A stretch of DNA of 64,000 bases, taken from NCBI GenBank assembly GCA_047967505.1, contig CM106539.1. One strand, written 5' to 3'. A program made the translations under genes and the position numbers. The notes below the pieces were generated by a model, which was given only the letters and a program-made list of their open reading frames with translations, ran no database searches and was not told the DNA's origin. This document shows, one piece after another, positions 34,801 through 46,800 of this stretch (positions within the stretch are counted from its first letter, which is position 1; each line of letters opens with the position of its first letter). Origin of the DNA: Dipteris shenzhenensis (Eukaryota > Polypodiophyta > Polypodiopsida > Gleicheniales).

Positions 34801-37800
34801 ATCTGGGGAGTGGTGAGCCTATACGAGTCCGTCAGAGGGAGAGTTCGTGTCCCAGGAGGCCTATCAGACTGGGTTGAGAGTACGATCGGAGTAAAGCAGG
34901 GATGCCCTCTCTCACCGACTCTCTTCGAGCTCTACATTGATGAGATTACATCTTTCAACGGCGAGGGAGCACGACTATCACACTTGATACAGATTCTACT
35001 ATGTGCGGATGACATAGTCCTCCTGTCATCCTCGGCAGAGGGACTACAGAGACATCTAGATGCCCTAGAGGTGTTCTACAGAGAGAGAGACCTAATGATT
35101 AACCTTGGGAAGACCAAGGTCATGATCTTCAACACCTCTTACACAGTGCTCCACCAACATAGCTTTACATACCAGAGTCAGCCAGTGGAGATTGTGCAAT
35201 CATACACATATTTGGGTGCAGTTTTCATAGGGCCAGTTTTCACGAGTGCTTTGGTCTAACTAGAGCAACAGTGCTTCCAGGCGCACTTCCAAGATCCATC
35301 GATGAAGTGTTGGTTTTTCGACACTCTAGTGAGGCCGACTGCCATGTATGTGGCACCTTTTTGGGGGTGTGATATTTCAGCAGCAAAATAGAGGAGATTT
35401 GAGCGGCTACAAGTGATTATGGGCTCTAGGATGATTCTAAGCCCTCGGTCCCCCATCAGATGGTACAGGCAGAGTTTGCCATGACCCCCCTCTAGGTTCA
35501 TGCCATTTTTCAGACAATGACTTTCCTCCACAGAGTTTAGGACCTACCTCACGAGAGACTTCCGAGGCTGGCACTAGAGTCCTCCATACGACTAGCAGAG
35601 AGTGGGGTAGCTATAGCATGGTTTGCACACATCACCGCATGGTTTGCCAGTCACGGCATTCACATGGATTGGCTTCCCCCATTTCAATATAGCGTGGATG
35701 CACCGCCCGAGTTGATCCCACGGGATGAGATTAACTGCATCATATGGTTAGATCTCCTCCAGCTCCACACATCTCGCACTATGATCACTTTCTAAGAGTA
35801 TCGGAGGATGGGCTAGTATCTCAAGGACAGAGGAGTCTCACACGCACTAAGGATTGCCATCGAGCAGATGCGGGTCTCATCCCACCAGCTGAGGATCGAG
35901 AACAGGGAGAGCTGCACGCATACCCAGAGAGTAGCGGACTTGCAGGTTGTGCACGATGGGGGTGGTTGAGACAGAGGAGCACTTTCTATTGTGTCTGCCC
36001 AGCCTACTATGCTCCAAATCATGGGATAAACAAAAGGCTTGTAGTGCATCCAGGTGTCGCTGGAGCCCCTCGGGTGTGGACAACAAGAGTGCCACGTCAT
36101 CTGCATAAAGAAGAATCCTGATGATGATCCCGGCAAGTGAGTACCCGGTCCCTACGAATGCCCCCATGAAAGTCTCAAGCTCATCGATGTAGAGGCCAAA
36201 CAGGGTCGGTGATAAGGGACAACCCTGTTTGACCCCTATGGTACTCAGGATCTCATCTGTCCAACCTGCGCCTGTCCGAACTCGGCCTGAGACTCTCTCA
36301 TACAGTGCCACGACTGCCCAGATGATTTTCACGAAGCAACAATATACCCTCTCCTTCTGTGATCTGGCCTCCTCAATGACACTCCTAAGTGTGAGTATGT
36401 GATCCATAGTCCCATGGTCTCGCCTGAAACCGGCCTAACCCTCTGCTCTCAACCCTCTCATCTTTGCGAACAGGCTGACCAATGCACCCAATACAGCTGC
36501 ATAGATCTTGGACATCACATGTCCAATCATGATAGTCTTGTAGTTACTCGGGTCCCTGGGATCCCCTGCCTTGTGGATGGGGGTGATGGTGTTGAGTGTC
36601 CAGGTGCAGGGGAAGCCAAGGCAAACAGCGTCATTAAATAGCTTTGCTAGGATTGGGGCTAACGTGTCGATGTGATAAACTCAGTGCATAGCCCCTCGTG
36701 ATCCTTCGCTCGGCCATTGTGCAGTTTCAATGTCGTGTCCTTGACTCCCCCTTTGGTGAACAACGTGCAAGTGGTGGGGCGAGGTGTGTGTATGAGATCT
36801 GGAGTGGGCTGGTGTGGGACATCATAAAGATGGTGTGCATACGTGTGCCAGACTCTCGTGTCGGTGAGGGGTGATGGGTACCTACGCTCAAGGAATCTCC
36901 GCCAAAAATCCTTAGAGTTGCTGTTGTACAAGATGTGCAACAGCTCCTCCTCATTTCGACGAAGAAATGCCTGCTTCTTCCGACGTACGAGACGTGGGTA
37001 CTTGCGTACCGTGTCTGGTGTGTTCGAGAGGTGACATCTGGTTTCAAATCAGAGCTATCGGCGATAAGCCTTGCACTCCACATCGTACCAATTGTTGCAC
37101 GCTATAGAACCAACAGGTGGTGGTCTAGTGGACCGTGTGGTGTGGGGAAAGATTTGGAGGACAGCCTCGTTGAGTGTGCGACTAATTAGGGCAACACGGT
37201 CCTCTATGAGTGGTATGTGATTGATGTAGGTTAGGAGTCTGTTTAGGCGTCCAGAGTAGGCCGGTGAGAGGCTGTGATCAAAGTGTATGTCGTGGTAGGT
37301 GTCGTGCTTCCTATGTGGTGTGTGTGGTGTGGCTGAGCGTGGGGTGGCGGTAGTAAAGAATAGGTATGTGTGATCGGCTCCTGGAGGGAGTGGTGCTACG
37401 GTGAAGTCGGTGATACATGAAGTGAAGGTAGGGGATCCCATGATGTAATCTACTACACTAGTGCCCCCCCCGTGTGGGAAGCAAGTAAAACCACCTGAGG
37501 AGGGCCATAGGTCGAACCCGTTGTAGATGATGAGATCATGCATCCTGCCCAGATCAAAGAGCGCGTCCATATGGTGTAATAGGCCCGTGTCGGTCTGATG
37601 AGGTCCTGGTCATACCTGCTCCGTCTAGGTCCATGTCTGGTAGCATGATAGAGTCGTCTCAGAAATCCAGGAGTGGTGCATGCAGTGTCACATGAAAACG
37701 CGTTTCGTCCTGTCGAAACAGGACGAAACGTTTCGTGCCGAAACGTTTCGAAACAATACGAAACGCTCCCAACGAAACGCATGTTTCGCCCAAATCTCAA

Positions 37801-40800
37801 AAAGGCGTTTTTGCCTGTTTTTTCGTTTCTGCCCTTCGCGAATCGATTGCGTTCCTCCCGGCCTGATTTCGTTGCTCAGCATCCTCTCCAGTCCGCGGCC
37901 CGCTTCTGCTCCCTATGCTTCCTACGCTCACGTGAGCTTGTGGCTCGTGGCCCGTGGGCTAGCATATGTGCTAGAGCCTAGCACTGCCGCTGCTCCGTTG
38001 ACCTGCAGGCTGCTTGCAAGGCTCAAGCTAGCTGCTGCTAGCCACCACTAACACAAGGCCTAGAGACTAGAAGGGAGACCTGCGCTAACTGACGCCATCA
38101 ACGACCTGCTGCTTGCACAAGCATCGACGCTATCAACGACTTGGACAAACAGGCTGCAATCGACTCCCATGCCTAGGGCCTGCTGCCATTGGCAGTCCTG
38201 CCCACCATCCCCTTTGTTGCTGCTGTTTTTTGGTTCTGCTCAAGGAGCAGCACTTGGATCAAGGAGCAGCAGCCCAATTTACCCCAATTCTCTGTTTCTT
38301 CCCAAATTTCAACGCCTTCTCCATCATGCCTCCTTGCAAGTCTCCCACTCAACGTGATGTTTGGCAAGATTCAGTTCTCATTAGCAAATATGGTACTTCT
38401 GGCACAAAATGTGTGGTTTGCAAGTATTGTGGGGAAACAATTCGAGGAGCATCAAACCGGGTGAAGGCACATTACATTTGGGAGAGAGCACAAGGAACAC
38501 ATGGCTGCACTCATGTTCCAGAAGGTATTTTTTTGGCCCATGGTGGATTGCCATCAAAGTTTGAAGAGGTCCGGTCGTTGCTCCTTCTACCTTTGCCTTC
38601 GGAGATAATTGATGGGAAGGTGCAAGAAGCCAAGGAAAGTGAAGCGCTGAAAAGAGGGGCCTCTACTTCAACAAGAACCTCAGTTCAAGTGTCTTCTCAA
38701 AGTAATACTGGGGCTTCTTCCCAAGTTCATATCACCTCGGAGTCTTCTAACATTGGTGAGTCTTTACCCAATGTCAATGCAGATGAAGCTCCCTCGCATG
38801 TTGTGGCTTCTCCACATTCATCAAGCTTTGTTAGTGTTGCTGTGGGTCATGAGAGGATCCCAACATCCTCCCATATTCATCTCAAGGCTGCAACAACAAG
38901 AAAGAGGGGAAGAGAGCTGCCAAGGCGCCAAATCACCCTTGATGCTAGCTTTGCTCCAAAGTTGAAGCAAGAGGCTCAAATAGCTGAGCATCGTTTCTTC
39001 TATCAATGCAACCTTGCTTTCAACATAGCTCGATGTCCAGCATACCAAAAGTTCCATCGTGCACTTGTGGCAACAGCCGCAGCAGGAGCTACAGGTCTAC
39101 AACCAGCAAATTCTGAGTCCTTGAGAACTACCCACTTGACAAACCAAGTGAGGCAGATTCAAGAGGAGCTTGTGGGTTTGAGAGCTTGTTGGGAGCGATA
39201 TGGTTGTAGCATCGTGTCAGATGGATTGAGTGACACTGTAAGTTATAAGTACAACCCTTCACTCTTGACTCTTGAGTCTTTGGTAAGATTTGTGGTGGCT
39301 GATTTTAGTATTAACAACAAATGTATGATTTACTTATGGATCTTGATTCTTGTGACTTGCCATATGTGGCCAGCGGCGGCGCCACATGATAAATATCTTG
39401 GTCTCATCTTGTGCTGGCACTACATTACTTCGTGTAGTTGATGCCTCCACCCCTGGCTTGAGTATCACTGGGGAATGGATTTATGGACACATTAAAAATG
39501 CCATTGAGGAGGTTGGGCCACAAAATGTGGTCCAAATTATTACTGACAATGGCTCCAATTGTGCCGAGATGGGAGAATTGGTTGAGAGCATAGTCACAAG
39601 AAACGTTTCGTCCGTTTCGTTGTTTCGAGGTTTCGACAGGTTTTGTTTCGTTTCCTTTCGAATCTTCGGACGAAACGGATAGGTTTCGAAATGATACTTG
39701 ATAAATACAAGGATAGGGGCAAATAAGACATGTTATATTCAAGTTTAGAGTGAACAAAGAGAAATACAAGTGTCAAGTGACAAGTCCTTAGTCAAGACAC
39801 CCAGTGTCTAGCCTCTAGGTAATCCAAAACACAAACACATTCAGAATTCAAGTCTCCTTTCTCAAGTTTCAAATTTAGACCAATTAATATTTATGGAGTC
39901 AAAACTTAAAAGCATATTGACATTGGACATTGGATTCTAGCATCTAGAGATATGAACATCATTGATTCATTGGAATTTGAATCTAGATATATGAGTCATT
40001 ACTTTCCAAAATGTCAATATAAGTTTCCAAAATAGACATATGAAATAATAAGTTCCCAAAGTGACGAGTTGTAAGCTCAAACTTCAAAGTTCCAAAAATG
40101 AGTAGCATGAGTGATAACAAATCATAATTTGAAACTACTCAGTGCTCACTACTCTCTCTACCAAGTTCACTATCACTATTTGCATCTTCATCTGTGGATT
40201 CTGTTCCATCGGAACTCTCTTCCTCCTCTACCCTTGCTACCATCTCCTCAAAGGAATCACTACTATGACCACTAGTAGCAAGGGTACGACCACGATCTCG
40301 TCGGCGTCTATAACAGCGTGGTGAAGATGAAGTGCCAATGCTTGCAATCAAGGGTGGTGCACTAGTAGATGCTTGTGCAATAACCCTTGATTGCGAACGT
40401 GTGACGCGTCAAAAGCGTGCCTCATCCTCTCGAAGGAAATCATATGCTATATCCTCATCGCTGCGCCTTTGGATGAATGATATATCAATATTCTCCCCTC
40501 GAGCCAAGCCTCGCTCAAGCTTTCTTAGAACTTCAGGATCAACCTCTTTCACCTTCCAATGTAACACTTCAGCCCCTTCAACCCCACTGGTACTTGCTTT
40601 GTCTTTGAACCGCTCCAAGAGACGAAGGTTGGCATTTACATAGACCAACCTATCAAGCTGTGATGTGCTCAATCTGTAACATGATACATCACATAAAACC
40701 TAAATATTTTGAACTAAAACAAGATTGAAAATGCATCTAGATTCTAATTAGTCATGATTCGTAAAATTGGAGAAGACTCAAGACTCAAGAAATGCATCCA

Positions 40801-43800
40801 ACCATTCATAACTTATAAGTTGGATTACCTATTTCTTTTCTTAGTATGGATGTCCGCACATATGCTCCATATGCGCTCAGCTGATCCACTAGTACAATCC
40901 TGTGATAAAACTCGAAGAGCTAATCTTTGCAAAGTGGGAGTAAGTTGCCCATTTATCTCCCACCATGATACAGCAAATTTCCTTTGCTCTAGACTCATAG
41001 CCACATCTCGCCTGAATTGGCTACGGTCATGAACATAGAGGACAGACTCTCTTTCAGTCCTATAAGATGAGTCATGGACATTGCTTTAGTGTTAGATAGG
41101 AATTAGGATAATGATTCATGAAGTAGACTTTAAAGGCATGCATGCCAGAGTCAAAAGAGATTGCAAATAAAAGCTAATTGATCGTACAATATACTAGAGT
41201 CTAGAATCAAGAATCAAGATACTTAGAAGTTAGTATTCACATTCCTTGCTCTTCAGAGGGGATAACTGTATCCACATAGGATGTCCATCCATTCATAAGA
41301 ACAATATCGGACCAATGACTTTCCTGCTTGTACAATGGATGCACCATGTAGGAAACAATATGGATTGGTTTATGAAACCAGTTCCATCTTTTTGTCCATA
41401 TGGCACAAAGATCATCCACCCTATAAATTGCAATATATTAAATTTCAATACTATGTATAAATAAACATTCTCTAAATTCTATGTAGCAGCTCATGAGTCA
41501 TGATAGAATCACTTAAGAGTTTGCGTACCTATGACTTGAGAGAGATCTACAATTGAGCATACTCTCTTTAAGCTTTTGCATGTAGTGATAAAGATGACTC
41601 ATTGTACTTCCCTCATGGTGTGGTCGTACCCTTGCTACTAGTGGTCATAGTAGTGATTCCTTTGAGGAGATGGTAGCAAGGGTAGAGGAGGAAGAGAGTT
41701 CCGATGGCACAGAATTCACAGATGAAGATGCAGATAGTGATAGTGAACTTGGTAGAGAGAGTAGTGAGCTTTGAGTAGTTTCAAATTATGATTTGTTATC
41801 ACTCATGCTACTCATTTTTGGAACTTTGAAGTTTGAGCTTACAACTCGTCACTTTGGGAACTTATTATTTCATGTCTATTTTGGAAACTTATATTGACAT
41901 TTTGGAAAGTAATGACTCATATATCTAGATTCAAATTTCAATGAATCAATGATGTTCATATCTCTAGATGCTAGAATCCAATGTCCAATGTCAATATGCT
42001 TTTAAGTTTTGACTCCATAAATATTAATTGGTCTAAATTTGAAACTTGAGAAAGGAGACTTGAATTCTGAATGTGTTTGTGTTTTGGCTTACCTAGAGGC
42101 TAGACACTGGGTGTCTTGACTAAGGACTTGTCACTTGACACTTGTATTTCTCTTTGTTCACTCTAAACTTGAATATAACATGTCTTATTTGCCCCTATCC
42201 TTGTATTTATCAAGTATCATTTCGAAACCTATCTGTTTCGTCCGAAGATTCGAAACGAAACGAAACAAAACCTGTCGAAACCTCGAAACAACGAAACGGA
42301 CGAAACGTTTCTTGTGACTATGGGTGCATGGCGCGTGCTGGTCCTGGCGTTGAAGTCCCCAACGAGAAGAACTTTCCCACGGGCTGAAAGGTCTGGGATA
42401 TCCTGATGTAAGGGTGCATATGGCGATGTCTCACCCTCCTCTCGTGCCACTCTCGCGAAGTGGGATGTGTCTGGCGGAAAGTAGCATATTGCTATGAAAA
42501 GGTCACGAGTATCTGTGCGTTGGATCCGGATCCACATGAATCGGGAGTGTGCGTCCTTCCTTTCAAGGCAAGACTTATACAATACTGCGACCCTGCCTGA
42601 TCCTCGGACTCCTCCTGTATCCCTCGTCTCATCCTTGAAGGCTGACTCCCATGTGTAGCCACTGACTATCGGTAGTGGACGCTCTAGGCTCTAGTGTGTC
42701 TCCGTGTAAAAGACTATGTCTCGTCCTGTATAAGACTCCGAGAAGTTCCCTGGGTCTAACCATAAGGTACCATTACAGTTTCAAATGGTGCAATCTAGGG
42801 TCTCGAAAACCTGAGTCTCATAGGCCCCGTCCCCTTAGGAGGTACGGGTGGGAGCCCGGCGAGTGCCGGTCAACAACCTACCATCTCGGACCACGGCCCA
42901 TTTTCCCTCCTTGCGGGCAACATCCCGCTGCTGCTGAAGAACTCGTCGCTCCTCAATCTGTAGTGGTGTCAAATCCTCGTCCATGGACAGGGTGGGATGC
43001 TCTCGTTGAGAGGCTCCACGTCAGAGTGTCGCTAGTTGAGCATGTGAATCTCTGAAGCGAATGACTAGGGGCTGCTCTCGGTTGGGATCTCTCCCAACAC
43101 ACCATGCTCCCTCTATGCCATGGTCGGGGACTCCCATGATGGTGGTCACAAAGGTGATCGCCTCCTCCATGGGCGTCGTAGTGGTGCTGGTGCTGTCTCG
43201 CGTGATCCCTCGTACCCGAATGTTAAGGGCCTTCGAAGCCCTCTACTGCTGCTCCTGTATGGCGGCTGAAACTATTGCCTTTGCGGGCTCCCGTTTCGCC
43301 ACGTCCACCCATCTAGTCGTCTCTGCTATAGCCGACTGTATCATGGCTATTTGTGCCTCCATCTCTGTGACTGGGGTCCCTTCAGGCGTTGCTCTGAGGG
43401 TCCCAAGCTCCTCTCGAAGCTGTGTGATGTCGTGTCTGAGTCCTTGGATAAGGGTGCCCTGCTCCTGTATAATACGGGCTTGCTCCTGGGTGTATCGGGC
43501 CTGCTCCTGGGTGTAATGTGTCAGCTCTGCCTGACGGGCCCGGATGCTGTGTATCTCAGCCAATAGGGAGTCCCAAGCATCTAGCAGGGGCCTAAGATGT
43601 CCTGGTCCAAGTGGGAACTGGATCTCGAGAGGGGTTGGAATGAAGGTGGGTTGCTGAGGTTGTACTGAGGGTGGGGGCAGCATGATCTAGGTGGGGGAGT
43701 GATATGTAGGAGTAGCGAGGCCGGACGAGGTGAGAAAGGGGTGACTGACTGAGAGGTAGAGGTGATACGAGGGGAAAGTACTGTGGAGCCGTGGCTAGTG

Positions 43801-46800
43801 GGCCCATTGGTGAGGCTACTGGAGAGGAGACCTGTGATGATGATGCAGGAGAGGGGGAGGAGAGAGGTGGCGTAGATGATGAGGCGGATGATGGTGGTGA
43901 AATAGTGATGGTAACCATAGAGGTCGAGGATGTGGTGGGTGGACCCCTTTCTTCTGGGCCGCGGTGCTGTCCACTGTCAAACCGCTCCGGTTGCTGCGTT
44001 TGTTGAAGTCCTCCAGACTGAGTTGCTTTTGTGTTTTCGCCTTGTCACCGTTCCCCTTCCCCATCTCCACGCGTATGCAGATTTGGATCAAAGGGTCTCC
44101 CACCTAGTCTCCTGTCCTCGGAGGGCGGAAGGGAAGGTAGAAGGGAGAAGGGGAAGGAGAGAAGGAGAGGAGAAGGAGAGAAGGAGGAAGTGAAGGGGTG
44201 GAGGTGCGGGGGGAGGAGGAAGATGGGCGGAGAAGAGGGCGGGAGAGGCACGGAAAGCGGAGTGGAAAGATGAAGGGGGAGGCAAAAAGGCGAGGGGTGC
44301 GCGTTGGCGGGGGAGGCGGAAGGGATAGAAGGCGAGGGGCGCAATGGCGGGGAGGAGGGGCGGAAGGAGCGGCGAGGGGCGGAGGAGCAGCGAGATGGTA
44401 GGGAGAAGGAAGGGCGGAGCGGGGGCGGCGAGGAGGAGAGGTGGCAAGGCGAAAAGGGGGCGGGGCAGAGGAGCAACAAGCAGTTAGGCCGCCACGGATG
44501 GAGGGGGAGCTCACCCGCTCCACGAAAGCCCCACTCTGAGCTTGATAGGTCCCAGCTACTTGCAAGGAGCTTTTCCCAGCATTAAGCATATGCACATCAG
44601 TCTATTGAACCACCTAGTCATCTCAAACCCCACATTAGAAATAAAAAGTACAAATTTCAACTACTGAAACTGAAGGAAGAGGTTCTATCACCCTCAGAGG
44701 TTTTGTCGTGAGAGTGGGCCAAAGCTGTGCCCCTCCTGAAAAGGCAGTGGTAGCGCCCTCGGATCGGTCAACCTTGGCAAGACCAAGGTCATGATCTTTA
44801 ACACCTCTCGAGCAAACATGCAACGGAAGCAGGTTACTTTTACTTTCGGTGGGTCACCAATTGAGATCGTATCCTCATACACTTACTTGGGGGTCATCTT
44901 CTCCGACCCGATCTTCACGATGAGACCAGCGATGCAAGCCAGACTGAGCAGGGGATACGCCTCACTGGCTCAGCTAGAGAGACAATGCCTTCACTCCCAC
45001 TTCCAGGACCCTCGGACCAAGGCTCTTCTCTTCGACTCCTTAGTCCGACCAGCCGGTATGTATGGCAGGCCTTGTTGGGGGCCTGACATGTCAGAGATAT
45101 AGTGGACACGGGTGGAGCGCCTGCAGATCCTCTTGCTCTCACGGATGATCCGGGGGAAACCGTCTGTACCACATCACATCATTCAGGCCGAGTTTGGTGC
45201 TTCTCCACTCCAGCTAGATGCAGCCTTTCAGACCATCACATATCTACACCGGGTTAGATCATATGGGTACTGCACATCAGGGAGACAGAGGTTGCCATGG
45301 TTGGCTCTCAATTCCTCCATGAGGTTAGCAACAGAGGGAGACGAGCGATGCTGGTATGCATGGACTCACAGATGGTTTGTGAGACTAGGGTGGACATCGA
45401 TAGGATACCTTCTTTTCAGTACAGTTTAGATGCCCCTCCGGTACTCCCACCCACCATCCCGATTGGGCCACACACCAACCACGTCATTCGAGAGAATCTC
45501 CTGCAGCTACACACCTTTAGGACCTAGTTGGAGCCGAGGGAGCTCACAGTGAAGCTGAGTTTCCACACACATTACTGTCTTCGTATTTCGGAGGAGGGAT
45601 TCATCACAGCACAGGGATACACGGAGCTTCATATGCCTCACTCACTACAGATCTCCATCGGACAATTTCGAGTATCATCCTCCATCGGACAATTTCGAGT
45701 ATCATCATGCCGCCTCCGCATAGAGAGCGGAAGAGCAAAGGGGATTCCTAGGGAGGTTGAGTCGGAGGAGCATTTTATTTTCAAGTGCCCAGTGTACTAC
45801 GAGATCTGAGGTCACTACCACTGCCTCTTCAAAAACGGCTCTGGGCTCCTACATCATCAGACACCTCTCAGAGCACGATCACAGAGTTCTTCCCATTGAG
45901 TGACATTGATCGTCCAGTCTCCAGCCGCAGACGTGACAAAGACCCCGACCCGACGACCGCAGCACGACACACGAGACATCAAGGGGAGACACAGATCACT
46001 CTAAGGGACCTCCCGTCATTGTTTAGACCCGAGATACGTCCCATGGGAGTCACAGTGGCTCTGGTCTTGTGTTGAGCCTCGTCCAGGAGACCGAGACGCA
46101 TGGCACGCCTTGACGAGCGCCAACATCCCATGACCGGCTATACACCAGCCAGGGCGACATGACATACGGAGGATTCCGCTTCGCTCTTACTGTGATTTGT
46201 ATCAGGTTTTCTTTCAGTCTCATAGACCCATCGATCTTCCGAAGACTCTAATAAAATTTCTTTCTTTCTCCATCTCTCTCCTCTGCCTCTTCGCCTCACC
46301 TTCGCCTCCCCCTCGGACGCCCTTCTTCCTCTCCCCACTCCCCCTTTTTTCTCTTCCTCCCCCTGTAGCGGGAGCCTTTGTGCTTGTTAAGGTGAAAGAA
46401 AATCTTGGTGGTGACCCTTTGTCTGGCCAGAGGGGCTCTATGGCAACACCCTCGAATCCCACAGCCGTTAAGGTCCTTTCTCCAACCGACAAATAACAAG
46501 TTCAGCAAGCAGTTCAGTCCCTCCAAGACAAGGCGATTGTGGGCAGAATTGTGGGCCTCACATCCACAAGGCAAAAGGTACGTGAGTGGATCCAAGCGAG
46601 CTTGGCACTAGAGGGTGACCACATTCAGAAGGTCACCATTTATAAAAGAGGCGTCTTCCTCATCTAGCTGAGCTCCCCCGATACAACCTTGACACTTGTG
46701 GAGCAGAGCCCTATCCTCCTTGGCCCGCATTTAGTGTACCTCTTTCCTTGGTACCATGGCTTTATAGTGGAGGACATGGACACGACACACCATGTTCCCC

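Larger units (their letters stand above)
37683..42322. mobile_element. hAT transposon with a second, inverted right end (double-element rearrangement)
   Basis: The 8-bp target-site duplication GGTGCATG flanks the element (37675-37682 and 42323-42330). Ends are CAGTGTCACATGAAAACG on the left and, as reverse complement, CATAGTCACAAGAAACG on the right. Subterminal DNA is packed with CGAAAC/GTTTCG motifs, like the AAACGG sites bound by maize Ac transposase. A second right end starts at its terminal base at 39589 inside the transposase gene, pointing the other way. Arms 39589-40293 and 41620-42322 are about 99% identical inverted repeats. Removing the element and one TSD restores the LINE endonuclease reading (RHAPLLDF). 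Confidence 0.92.

Noticed and set aside
39425-39776. Minus-strand ORF with KGNETKPVETSKQRNGRNVS as a gene
   Set aside because: It is translation of the hAT subterminal CGAAAC repeats and appears again at 42142-42387.
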